Of a stretch of 64,000 bases of DNA, positions 32,486 to 40,848 are shown piece after piece. The stretch lies in contig NZ_CP032698.1 of the NCBI RefSeq assembly GCF_003627815.1, positions 7,812,001 to 7,876,000 of the forward strand, in the 5' to 3' direction. The DNA is from Streptomyces hundungensis. Lineage in GTDB: Bacteria; Actinomycetota; Actinomycetes; Streptomycetales; Streptomycetaceae. The position numbers were made by a program, and so were the translations under genes. The notes under the pieces are model-generated. The model was not told where the DNA came from. It ran no database searches and saw nothing but the letters and a program-made list of their open reading frames with translations. Positions within the stretch are counted from its first letter, which is position 1; every line of letters starts with the position of its first letter.

Positions 32486-33586
32486 ATGCCGACGACCGTC
32501 ACCACCGTCCGGGCGACACCCGCCCCGCTCAGGCACCAGGAGCGCAGGGTGCTCCAGGGCGTCGGGTGCGGGCTGCGGGACGACGAGATCGCCGCCGAAC
32601 TCGCCATCCCCGAGGGCGTCGTGGCCGGACATCTCGCGCGGGTTCTGACCAAGCTCGGGCTGCGTGATCGGGCCGCCGCCGTTGTGCACGCCTTCGACTG
32701 CGGTCTGGTCGTTCCCGGCCGCGGGCCCCGGGCCCGGGCGGAGAGCTCGGTGCCGCGCCTCGCCGTCGGCCATGCGGCCGGGCCGGGGGTGCGGATCTCC
32801 GTGCTCGGCCCATTGCGGGCCTGGCAGGACGGGCGCCCTGTGAACCTGGGGCACCTTCGCCAGCAAGCGGTCCTGGCGGCCCTCGCGCTCGGCGCGGGGC
32901 GGACCGTCAGCCAGCAGGAACTGCTGGACGGCGTATGGGGGACGGAGCCGCCGCTCACCAATGTCGTGCCGGTGTACGTCTACCGTTTGCGCAAGGCCCT
33001 GCGCAGCGGGGACAGCGCGGACTCGGTGATCGAGCATGACCGGTGCGGCTACCGGCTGACGCCCGGCGCCGTCGACGTGGACGTGATGCGCATGGAGCAT
33101 CTGGTCGCCGAGGCCGCGACGGCCGATCGTGCGGGCGAGGCGCCCGAGGCGATCCGGCTGTGTTCCCAGGCCCTTGACCTGTTCGGCGGGGAGCCGCTGG
33201 CCGGCCTGCCCGGGCCGTTCGCGGAGCTGGAGCGCATGCGGCTCACCGAGCGCAGGACGGCCCTTGTGCAGCGGAAGCTGGAGTGGCAGCTTCGATGCAG
33301 CCAACTCGGCGAAGCTGTCGCCGAGTTGGCCGCGCTGGCCGCGGCCCACCCTCTGAACGAGCAGGTCGCGGCCATGCTGATGCGCGCCCTCTATCTGACT
33401 GGGCGTCAGGTCGACGCGGTGGCCGTGTTCGATCGCACGCGCGGTCACCTGGCCGACGAGCTGGGGGTCCCGCCGAGCCGGGCGCTGCGGCAGACGTACC
33501 AGATGATTCTGCGCGGGGACGACGCCGGGCTCGGCCCCGCCCTCGCGTGGAACACGGCGCCCGACCACCCCGGGTCGGGTCGGTAG
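32486..33586 (+). CDS. SARP (AfsR/BTAD) regulator with N-terminal LuxR-type HTH
   Basis: The 366-residue product has an N-terminal segment (about 14-65; LRHQERRVLQGVGCGLRDDE, then IPEGVVAGHLARVLTKLGL) that matches a LuxR/GerE helix-turn-helix. After a linker comes the SARP core: an OmpR-type winged helix (about 103-190; VRISVLGPLRAW, RQQAVLAALAL, ELLDGVWG, VYVYRLRKAL, GYRLTPG) and the bacterial transcriptional activation domain (about 195-335; HPLNEQVAAMLMRALY). SARPs activate secondary-metabolite genes. No biosynthetic cluster is adjacent; the acylase and esterase genes downstream are the nearest candidates. ATG 32486 has GGGGAG at 5 nt. Confidence 0.9.
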   Translation: MPTTVTTVRATPAPLRHQERRVLQGVGCGLRDDEIAAELAIPEGVVAGHLARVLTKLGLRDRAAAVVHAFDCGLVVPGRGPRARAESSVPRLAVGHAAGPGVRISVLGPLRAWQDGRPVNLGHLRQQAVLAALALGAGRTVSQQELLDGVWGTEPPLTNVVPVYVYRLRKALRSGDSADSVIEHDRCGYRLTPGAVDVDVMRMEHLVAEAATADRAGEAPEAIRLCSQALDLFGGEPLAGLPGPFAELERMRLTERRTALVQRKLEWQLRCSQLGEAVAELAALAAAHPLNEQVAAMLMRALYLTGRQVDAVAVFDRTRGHLADELGVPPSRALRQTYQMILRGDDAGLGPALAWNTAPDHPGSGR

Positions 33587-33778
33587 GGCGACAGCCGACG
33601 GGGTGTGCGCGTCACGCGTCCTCGGCGGACGGTCCCGCCTACGCCTTCTGCCGCGTGCCCGCCGCGGTCCCCGCCGTGAAACCCGGCGACTCCACTGACT
33701 CCATCGCGATTTCATCGGCCCTCCCTAGCGTGTCAGCGTTCGGACGAGGGTCTGGACCACAGGGGAAGGACGGGCTCG

Positions 33779-36319
33779 ATGGCGCGGAGGAGATGGACAG
33801 CGAGGCTGCCGATGGCAGTCATGGCCGTGGTGGCGGTGATCAGCACGATGACGGCCGCGGGAGCCTCCGGCTCCGCTGCGGCCACCGGGACGTCCGGCGC
33901 CGTACCGGCCGGCGGGCCGGGGCCGGACAAGCCGACGATCCGCTACACCGAATACGGGATCCCGCACATCATCGCCTCGAACTGGGAGGGTCTGGGAACG
34001 GGCTACGGGTACGCCGTGGCCAAGGACAACATCTGCACCCTGGCCGACACCTATCTGATGGTCAACGCCCAGAGGTCCCGCTACCTGGGTGCCGACGGCA
34101 AGGCGAGTCCCGGCGAGAACCAGAGCACCACCAACCTCAACAGTGACCTGTACTTCCAGCGGATCAACGACAACCGCGTGGTGGAGCGGCTGCTCGACCA
34201 GCCCGCCCCCAACGGACCGGAGCCGCAGGTCAAGGAGGCCATTCGCGGCTACGTCCAGGGATACAACCGGTACCTGGCCGAGACGGGCGTCAACAACATC
34301 ACCGACCCGGCCTGCCGCGGCGCGGCCTGGGTGCGGCCGATCACGGAGCTCGACGTCTACCGGCACGCGCACGCCGAGATCATCATGGGCAGCGCCGACC
34401 CCCTGCTGGAGGGCGAGGTCAACGCCCAGCCGGCCGTGCCGACTTCGGCCGCACCGAAGCCGTCGTCCGCCGCACCGAAGCCGTCGTCGGCCGCACCGAA
34501 AACCCCCCCGGCGGGCGCGCCCCTCTCGCCGGAGGAGACCGCGAAGAGGATCCGCGACGCGATGGCCGCCGCCCGACAGCAGAGCATGGGCAGCAACGCG
34601 TTGGCGGTGGGCTCACAGGGCGTGTCCGGCGGCACCGGCATGCTGCTCGCCAACCCGCACTTCCCCTGGCAGGGGAAGAACCGGATGTGGCAGAGCCAAC
34701 TGACGATTCCGGGCGTGGCCAATGTGTCCGGGGCCAGTCTGCTCGGATTCCCGGCGATCAACATCGGTCACAACGACGACGTCGCCTGGAGCCACACCAT
34801 CGCCACGGTGGCCCCGTTCGGCCTGTTCGACGTGCAGGTGGATCCGCTGAACCCGACCAACTACCTGGTCGACGGCGCCTGGCAGAAAATGACCTCGCAG
34901 CAGGTCACCGTCGACATACGGAACGCGGACGGCTCCCTGGGCAAGGTCACCAGAACGCTCTGGTCCACCCGCTACGGCCCGATCACCACCTCGATCCAGG
35001 GACAGGCGCTGCCCTGGGTGGTGAGCGCACACGCGGTCCGCGACGTGAACATGGACAACCTGCGGGCGCTCAACACCTGGTTCCACCTTGACCAGGCCAC
35101 CGATGTCCACGACGTGGTGCACACCCTGGAGTCCACGGAAGGCGTCCCGTTCTTCAACACGGTCGCCACCGACCGCAAGGGCAACGCCCTGTACGCGGAC
35201 ATCCAGGCCACTCCGAACATCACCGACGAACACGCGGCGTCATGCCTCACCCTGACCGGGAAGATCCTGTTCAGCCAGCAACTGCGGCTGCCGAACGTGC
35301 CGCCGATCTCCATCTTCGACGGCAAGCGCAGTGCGTGTGACTGGCCCGACGACCCGAACGCGGTCGCGCCGGGCCTCCTCGACCCGCACAAACAACCACG
35401 CCTGATCCGGTCCGACTTCGTGGGCAACGCCAACGACAGCGCCTGGCTCGCCAACCCGGAGCAACCCCTGTCCTTCCCCCGGGTCATGGGGGACACCGCG
35501 GCGCCCCGGTCGCTGCGCACCCAGGAGCTGATCCTGACCGCGCAGAACCGCATCGACGGCACCGACGGCCTGCCGGGCAGAGGCTTCACACCGGAGAACA
35601 TGCGGCAGTTGCTCTTCGCCGACAACAGCAGGGCCGCGGATCTGGCTCTCAACGCGACGGTGTCGATGTGCCAGAGCGCCCCCTTCGGCTTCATCCTGGT
35701 GGACGGCACCCTCGTCAACGTCAGCGAGGCATGTCCGATCCTGGCCGCGTGGAAGGACCACAACTACACGTCGGACAGTCGGGGTTCATGGCTGTTCGAG
35801 ACCTACTGGGCCCTCCTCGTCGGGCGGGACGCCATCGAGAAGCTGCCGTGGCGGGTCCCCTTCGACCCCAAGGACCCGGTCCACACGCCCAATTCGCTGG
35901 ACTCCGGCAGCTCCGCCGTACGCGACGCGTTCGGGCGGGCGGTGATCGCGCTCCGCAAGGCGGGTGTTCCGCTCAACGCGCGTCTGTCGGACGTCCAGAA
36001 GGTCACCCGCAACGGAGAGCAGATCCCGATCCACGGCTCGATCAGTGAGCTGGGCGTGCTCAACGTGGTCACTCCCGGCATGGTGGACGGCAAGCTGGAC
36101 ATCGTCTTCGGATCCAGTTTTGTCCAGCAGGTGAAGTTCACCGCCGACGGGCCGCCGCAGGCATCCTCGGTCCTGACCTACTCCCAGTCGGCGGACCCGA
36201 CTTCGCCGCACTATGCCGATCAGACCAAACTGTTCTCGGCCGGCCAATGGGTGACCGAACGGTTCACCGAGGACCAGATCTCCGCCTCGCCGGCCCTGGA
36301 GGTCAAGGTGCTGGACTGA
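33779..36319 (+). CDS. Secreted penicillin-acylase-family Ntn hydrolase (AHL / aculeacin acylase type)
   Basis: The 846-residue proenzyme has a signal peptide (to about 35), an alpha chain, a Pro/Ala/Ser spacer with a repeat (about 223-250) and the autocatalytic nucleophile Ser272 in MGSNALAVG. The beta chain then starts with GGTGMLLANPHFPW. Later motifs HNDDVAWSHT and the Asn in GNANDSAWLANPEQPL complete the active site. This is the class that includes acyl-homoserine lactone acylases, aculeacin A acylase and PvdQ, so removal of an acyl chain from a lipopeptide or AHL is likely. AAGGAC lies about 11 nt before ATG 33779. The esterase gene follows 125 nt downstream on the same strand. Confidence 0.9.
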   Translation: MARRRWTARLPMAVMAVVAVISTMTAAGASGSAAATGTSGAVPAGGPGPDKPTIRYTEYGIPHIIASNWEGLGTGYGYAVAKDNICTLADTYLMVNAQRSRYLGADGKASPGENQSTTNLNSDLYFQRINDNRVVERLLDQPAPNGPEPQVKEAIRGYVQGYNRYLAETGVNNITDPACRGAAWVRPITELDVYRHAHAEIIMGSADPLLEGEVNAQPAVPTSAAPKPSSAAPKPSSAAPKTPPAGAPLSPEETAKRIRDAMAAARQQSMGSNALAVGSQGVSGGTGMLLANPHFPWQGKNRMWQSQLTIPGVANVSGASLLGFPAINIGHNDDVAWSHTIATVAPFGLFDVQVDPLNPTNYLVDGAWQKMTSQQVTVDIRNADGSLGKVTRTLWSTRYGPITTSIQGQALPWVVSAHAVRDVNMDNLRALNTWFHLDQATDVHDVVHTLESTEGVPFFNTVATDRKGNALYADIQATPNITDEHAASCLTLTGKILFSQQLRLPNVPPISIFDGKRSACDWPDDPNAVAPGLLDPHKQPRLIRSDFVGNANDSAWLANPEQPLSFPRVMGDTAAPRSLRTQELILTAQNRIDGTDGLPGRGFTPENMRQLLFADNSRAADLALNATVSMCQSAPFGFILVDGTLVNVSEACPILAAWKDHNYTSDSRGSWLFETYWALLVGRDAIEKLPWRVPFDPKDPVHTPNSLDSGSSAVRDAFGRAVIALRKAGVPLNARLSDVQKVTRNGEQIPIHGSISELGVLNVVTPGMVDGKLDIVFGSSFVQQVKFTADGPPQASSVLTYSQSADPTSPHYADQTKLFSAGQWVTERFTEDQISASPALEVKVLD
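34445..34507 (+). repeat. Three 21-bp in-frame repeats in acylase spacer
   Basis: Units TCGGCCGCACCGAAGCCGTCG, with one substitution in the second and a diverged third, encode repeated SAAPKPS heptads. They lie in the spacer that should be excised during maturation. Confidence 0.85.
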
Positions 36320-36444
36320 GAACGACGGACGGGCACGCCGGGGCTCCGAGCAGGTCCCCGGCGTGCTGTTTCATCGGGATGTCATCGCGTCCCGGTAGGT
36401 TCCGCGCCGCGCAACGACGACAAGGCTCATGAGGGGGCAACGCT

Positions 36445-37521
36445 GTGATGAAGAAATCGAGTCGATGGCGAATGATGGTGGCCCTGGCGGCCACCCTGGT
36501 GGGAATGGCCCTGCCGGTCGGTACGGCACAGGCGGCCGGCCCCACCGCGCCGCCACCGTTGACGGACGGGTTCGGCCTGACCCAGGTCGACACGTCGACC
36601 GGCACTCCCACCAACTTCAACCTGACCGTGACCACGCCCGAGGTCGCGGGCAAGCACCACATCAAGATCATTCTGCCGAGCGGGTACTACGACGACCCGA
36701 CCCGGCGCTACCCGGTGCTGTACTTCCTGCACGGCTCTCCCGACGACCCCGTACAGCAGAACTATCCGGCGTTCGGCACCACCGACAAGATGATCACGGT
36801 CATCCCGGACGGCGGCGCCCGCGGCTGGTATGCCAACTGGCTGAACCAGCGGACCGCGGCCGGGGCCCAGAACTGGGAGAACTTCCACCTCAAGCAGGTC
36901 ATTCCGTTCATCGACGCCAACCTGCGGACCATCGCCTCCAAGAAGACACGGGCCATCGCCGGCGTCTCCATGGGCGGCTTCGGAGCACTCCACTACGCCC
37001 AGGACCGTCCCGACCTGTTCAGCCAGACGGCGTCCTTGTCCGGCGACATCGATCTGTCGGTCGACTCCATGGACCTGCGACTGGCCGTCGTCGCCTCGCT
37101 GATCGACGCCCAGGGCACGGTGTGCGGTTCGTCGTCCGGCATCTGTGACCCGAACGTCGACCCGTACAAGCCGGGCGTGGACAGTGACGCACTGTTCGGC
37201 TCGCCCTACCCGATCTTCAACGCCGACCGGGTGTGGAACCAGGTCGACCCGTCCCAGCACATGGACAAGCTCGCCAATGTCGGTGTCTCGATCTATGTGG
37301 GCAACGGACATGGCTCGGTGACCGACCCGGAGTTCTGGCTCGAAGGGGCGTCGAAGCACGTCAAGGACCGCATGGACGCCCTGGGGATGTCGTACCACTA
37401 CGTCGACTACGGCGACGGAGCCGCCTGGGGTACGCAGTGCAACGGCGGCCACAACGGCGGCTGCTGGGACCAGGACCTCCGCGACCTGATCCCGAGGCTG
37501 GAAAGGTCCTTCGCCTCCTGA
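36445..37521 (+). CDS. Secreted esterase D / antigen-85-like alpha/beta-hydrolase
   Basis: The 358-residue product has a signal peptide ending near AQAAGP (about 31). The esterase fold has RYPVLYFLHGSPDD (oxyanion), VIPDGGARGWYANWL, the nucleophile Ser in AIAGVSMGGFGALHYA and a C-terminal His probably in CNGGHNGGCW. Such enzymes hydrolyse acyl esters or transfer mycoloyl groups; hydrolase activity is more likely in Streptomyces. The GTG at 36445 is 7 nt after AGGGGG; ATG 36448 is the alternative. It follows the acylase gene and may be co-expressed with it. Confidence 0.87.
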   Translation: MMKKSSRWRMMVALAATLVGMALPVGTAQAAGPTAPPPLTDGFGLTQVDTSTGTPTNFNLTVTTPEVAGKHHIKIILPSGYYDDPTRRYPVLYFLHGSPDDPVQQNYPAFGTTDKMITVIPDGGARGWYANWLNQRTAAGAQNWENFHLKQVIPFIDANLRTIASKKTRAIAGVSMGGFGALHYAQDRPDLFSQTASLSGDIDLSVDSMDLRLAVVASLIDAQGTVCGSSSGICDPNVDPYKPGVDSDALFGSPYPIFNADRVWNQVDPSQHMDKLANVGVSIYVGNGHGSVTDPEFWLEGASKHVKDRMDALGMSYHYVDYGDGAAWGTQCNGGHNGGCWDQDLRDLIPRLERSFAS

Positions 37522-37555
37522 CCGTCGTCCGTCCGGACGAGGATCCCGGCGCCTG

Positions 37556-37600
37556 GTGTACCTGCGCCACGTGTACCTGCGCCACGTGTCCCCGCGCCAC
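37556..37600. repeat. Three 15-bp tandem units
   Basis: GTGTACCTGCGCCAC occurs twice exactly and once as GTGTCCCCGCGCCAC, between the esterase stop and the convergent TetR gene. Non-coding. Confidence 0.85.
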
Positions 37601-37755
37601 AGGCACATGTGCCCCACATGGGCCTGCGCTCCACATGCCCGTGCGCATAGGGGCCCCGCGCAGGACCCCGCCACAGGACCCCGCCCGCCGTCAGGCCTTC
37701 TCGTCTACGAGACCTGGCGGCGGGCGGCCATGTGTCCTCGCGGGGGCGGGGCGTC

Positions 37756-38358
37756 TCATCCGGCGACCACCGCGCGCAGGGTCTCGACCCACCAGTCGAG
37801 CACGCGGTCGCGCGCGTCCGCGTCGAGGCCCACGCTCCTGCGGAACTCGTCGCCGAACAGGGGCTCGGTGGCGACCGCTTGATGCACCGCGGCAACCGCG
37901 AGCTGGACCGCCTCGCGGGTCGGGGCCGTGCGGTCGCGCGCCGCGCAGTTGGCCAGGGCCTGGGCGTGCAGGCGGTCGACGACCTCGTCGAGCAGCCCGC
38001 TCCCGGTGTCGCGCCAGCCCAACTGGCGCAGCGCCAGGGCGAGTTCGGCGTAGCCGCCGGCGTAGAGGGCGGCCAGTACCCGGACCAGCTCGGCCGGGTC
38101 GGCCGCACCCTCGGACCACCCTTCGAGGGCCGCGTGCAGCTCGGACTTGAGGGTCGCCCCGCCGAACCGCAGCAGGGCCGACAGCAACTGCTCACGGGTG
38201 CCGAAATGGTGGTTGACCGCGGCGTCGGAGACGCCGACCTCGGCGGCCACGGCGCGTACCCGCACGGCCGCCGGGCCGCCCGCGGCGAGCAGCTTGGCGG
38301 CCGCCTCCAGGATCTGCCGCCTGGCCTCTTCGGGTGTGCGTCGTACTCGGGTAGCCAT
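37756..38358 (-). CDS. TetR-family transcriptional regulator
   Basis: The 200-residue product has the N-terminal TetR helix-turn-helix (RRQILEAAAKLLAAGG, VRAVAAEVGVSDAAVNHHFG, REQLLSALLRF) and a helical ligand-binding C-terminus. It is divergent from the alpha/beta-hydrolase gene at 38437. The 78-bp space between them has two palindromes with the same TACCTTG half-site, so it should repress both itself and the hydrolase. The inducer is unknown, probably a substrate of the hydrolase. Confidence 0.92.
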   Translation of the reverse strand: MATRVRRTPEEARRQILEAAAKLLAAGGPAAVRVRAVAAEVGVSDAAVNHHFGTREQLLSALLRFGGATLKSELHAALEGWSEGAADPAELVRVLAALYAGGYAELALALRQLGWRDTGSGLLDEVVDRLHAQALANCAARDRTAPTREAVQLAVAAVHQAVATEPLFGDEFRRSVGLDADARDRVLDWWVETLRAVVAG

Positions 38359-38374
38359 GCAGCCACCCTACCGC

Positions 38375-38398
38375 CCTACCTTGACGCATCAAGGTAGG
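38375..38398. promoter_or_regulatory. TetR operator 1
   Basis: CCTACCTTGA-N4-TCAAGGTAGG is a perfect inverted repeat with 10-bp arms, 17 nt upstream of the tetR-like start. Confidence 0.75.
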
Positions 38399-38401
38399 CG
38401 G

Positions 38402-38425
38402 CTTACCTTGGAGGCTCAAGGTAAG
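38402..38425. promoter_or_regulatory. TetR operator 2
   Basis: CTTACCTTG-N6-CAAGGTAAG repeats the TACCTTG/CAAGGTA half-sites of operator 1 with a 6-nt spacer and lies 11 nt upstream of the hydrolase start. Confidence 0.7.
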
Positions 38426-38436
38426 GGGTGTCGGGC

Positions 38437-39315
38437 ATGGGTGGCGGGCGTACGGTTCTGTCGACGGCCGAGCTGGCTGCGGCGCTGGGGGTGAAGATCC
38501 ATGCGCCGGAGCCGCCGACCGAGATTTTCTACACCCGGGCGGGCCGCCGGCTGCACGGACTGGACTGGGGCGGGACGGGCCCCGGTGTTCTGCTGCTGCA
38601 CGGGGGCGGACTGAGCGCACACACCTGGGACTTCGTGTGCCTGGGTCTGCGTGGGGTGGCGCGCCTGGTGGCTCTGGACCTGCGCGGCCACGGCGACAGC
38701 GACTGGTCCGACGACTACCGCGTCGCCACGATGGCCGACGACGTCATCGCCGCGGCCGACCACTTGGGCTTGGCTCGTGTGGGCCTTGTCGGCATGTCGC
38801 TCGGTGGTGTGGTGGCCGCCCATGTGGCCGATACCCATCCCGGCCGCGTCGAGCGGGTGGCGCTGATCGACGTCGCCCCCGGAGTCGACTTCGAGAGCAC
38901 CGGACGGATGCGGGCATTCATGGCGGGCCTCCGCCCGGTAGCCGGACTCGACGCGGTGGTGGACGCCGCGCTGCTGGTCAACCCGAAGGCCGACCGGGCA
39001 AGCGTCGCCCATCGGATGAGCACCCTGTTCCGCCGTGCCCCCGACGGTGTCTGGGTGCCGAAGGGCGACCCGCGCCCGCCCGACTTCCCCGCGATCCTCG
39101 CCGCCATCGAGCAGCTCCCCACCCGGCTCGCCCGGGTGCCGGTGCTGCTCGTGCGCGGCGGACGCAGCAAAGTGCTCGCGCAGTCCACCGCGGAACGCCT
39201 GGTCGAGCAGCTTCCGGACGGCGAACTCGTGGTGGTGCCGGACGCGGGACACAACGTGCAGGAGGACAACCCGGCCGCCCTGATCCCGGCCCTGCGCGCC
39301 TTTCTGACGCGCTGA
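38437..39315 (+). CDS. Alpha/beta-hydrolase
   Basis: The 292-residue cytosolic alpha/beta-hydrolase has the oxyanion LLLHGGGLSAHTW, LDLRGHGDSDW, the nucleophile Ser in GLVGMSLGGVVAAHVA and a C-terminal VVPDAGHNVQ with the catalytic His. VLLVRGGRSKVL marks the usual Asp strand, although the Asp is not obvious there. The substrate is unknown. An in-frame GTG at 38428 exists; ATG 38437 is preferred by its distance to AAGGGG. It is divergent from and likely regulated by the TetR protein at 37756. Confidence 0.88.
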   Translation: MGGGRTVLSTAELAAALGVKIHAPEPPTEIFYTRAGRRLHGLDWGGTGPGVLLLHGGGLSAHTWDFVCLGLRGVARLVALDLRGHGDSDWSDDYRVATMADDVIAAADHLGLARVGLVGMSLGGVVAAHVADTHPGRVERVALIDVAPGVDFESTGRMRAFMAGLRPVAGLDAVVDAALLVNPKADRASVAHRMSTLFRRAPDGVWVPKGDPRPPDFPAILAAIEQLPTRLARVPVLLVRGGRSKVLAQSTAERLVEQLPDGELVVVPDAGHNVQEDNPAALIPALRAFLTR

Positions 39316-39383
39316 CCCCTTCGCCGCCGGACGGGACCGGACCAGGCCGGGCCGGGCGAGGCGAACGGGCCAAGGCCGGGCTC

Positions 39384-40295
39384 TTACGGGGTGTAGACGG
39401 CGTCGCTTCCGTACAACTGCTGGGTGAAGGCCGAGACATAGGTGTGTCGGTCAAGACCGTCGAGGTTGTACGTGAGGTACACGCCGTATCCTTCGCCGAC
39501 CGTCCGCTTGGCCAGGGCGGCGGCGGTGCTCGACGAGGTGGCCGCGAAGTCGATGGCCGCCGGTGACAGGGCGGACTTGGGCAGCGCGATGCCCGGGACG
39601 CCCCAGGTGCCGTAGTACGGGTTCCAGGCGTAGTTGAACATGGACGAGATGTTCACGCCACCGTAGGACAGCCGCGATGCCGCGGGCCCGATGTTGTAGA
39701 GCGAGATCAGCTTGCCGGGCATGTTCGCGCGCAGTGCGGACACCAAGTACACGAACGAGCTGCTGTTGGGCTGGCCGGTGCCGTTGTTGCCGTACTCGGC
39801 GTATTCGTCGTCGAAGTCGATGCCGTCGAGGCCGTACTTGCTCACGGCGTCCGACAGTTGCTTGGCGAACGCCGTGGCCGCGGTCTTGGAGGAGAAGTTG
39901 GCGAAGCCGGCGCCCTGATGGTTGCCGAGGATCGACAACATCACCTTGATGCCCTTGGCCTGGAGCGGGCGGATCTGGGTCTGGACGTTGTCGAGGACCC
40001 GCTGCACGTTGTCGTTGAAGTACAGGTAAGCCGACTTCTTGGTCGTGTCGTAGTTGATGTTGGCCGCGAAGATGACGGCCACGTCGAACACGTTGCCGCC
40101 GCCGTTGGCCAGCTTGTACTTGCCGGCGTTGAGCATGCTGTTGCTGTTCACCTCGATATAGGCCACCGAGGTCGGTCCCTTCTTGGCGGGCGCCACCGCC
40201 GCATGGGTGGACACCGTTCCTCCGCCCACCAGTGCCGCAGCCGCTATGAACGCGAGCGCGGCCGTCCGCACTCTGCTCCGGTCGAAGATGCGCAT
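39384..40295 (-). CDS. Endo-beta-N-acetylglucosaminidase H (Endo H), glycoside hydrolase family 18
   Basis: The 303-residue secreted product resembles Streptomyces plicatus Endo H along its whole length, as I recall that sequence: GPTSVAYIEVNSNSMLN, DVAVIFAANINYDT, LSILGNHQGAGFANF, the GH18 motif DGIDFDDE (about 157-164; catalytic Asp162 and Glu164), SLYNIGPAASRLSYGG and NYAWNPYYGTW. It should cleave the chitobiose core of high-mannose N-glycans. The signal peptide ends near residue 32. ATG 40295 is chosen with AGGAGG 9 nt upstream; ATG 40301 is too close to that site. Confidence 0.96.
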   Translation of the reverse strand: MRIFDRSRVRTAALAFIAAAALVGGGTVSTHAAVAPAKKGPTSVAYIEVNSNSMLNAGKYKLANGGGNVFDVAVIFAANINYDTTKKSAYLYFNDNVQRVLDNVQTQIRPLQAKGIKVMLSILGNHQGAGFANFSSKTAATAFAKQLSDAVSKYGLDGIDFDDEYAEYGNNGTGQPNSSSFVYLVSALRANMPGKLISLYNIGPAASRLSYGGVNISSMFNYAWNPYYGTWGVPGIALPKSALSPAAIDFAATSSSTAAALAKRTVGEGYGVYLTYNLDGLDRHTYVSAFTQQLYGSDAVYTP

Positions 40296-40848
40296 GTTCA
40301 TCAGCCTCCTGTCACCTGGACTTGCCTCATGAACGCGTTCGCGGGACCAGCGGCGGACGTGTGCCACACCCGCACGGATGGCCGTGTAACGGCACTTGCT
40401 CGTGCTGGGCGTCAAAGCCGCGAGCTCTCCGCCCAAGGGGCTGAACGGCACGGCCCGCCGCGCCTGTAGTGCCGCCGTACGCGACCGCATGTTCCGGCCA
40501 GTGGGGAGCCTGCCACACCGGAGCCCGACGCCGATAGGGCGCCTCCATGGCGAGGAACGGTGTCGTCAAAGGAGTTTGGATACGGCGCGTTCGGCCGAGC
40601 GGATCCTTCGACAGGTGCGGCCGAGGTGCGCCGAACAGTGCCGTTGTCGCTGGTCAGGGGCGCCCGTTGGACTATCGGCCGAGGGCGTCGTGTGCCCATG
40701 GTGAAGAACGCGCATTGAGCGCCGTGGGGTTGAGCGGTTGGATTGCCGAGGCCTCCACCATGGGGCCGCACCACACAGGAAGGCCGGAGGCCACCACGCT
40801 GCACACCGTGAGCGGTGCGCGTCGGCATGCCGAGCGAAAAGGATGCGT
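40296..40848. other. 553-bp intergenic region, no gene seen
   Basis: The region lies between the divergent Endo H and EntE-like genes. Short open frames exist on both strands but lack ribosome binding sites and protein-like composition. I see no repeat or clear operator. Confidence 0.5.

Noticed and set aside
37522-37755. Tandem repeats considered as a CRISPR array
   Set aside because: The units are adjacent without spacers and only three in number; a simple tandem repeat fits.
40296-40848. Search for a gene in the 553-bp Endo H / EntE-like gap
   Set aside because: The open frames there lack ribosome binding sites and any recognisable protein feature.
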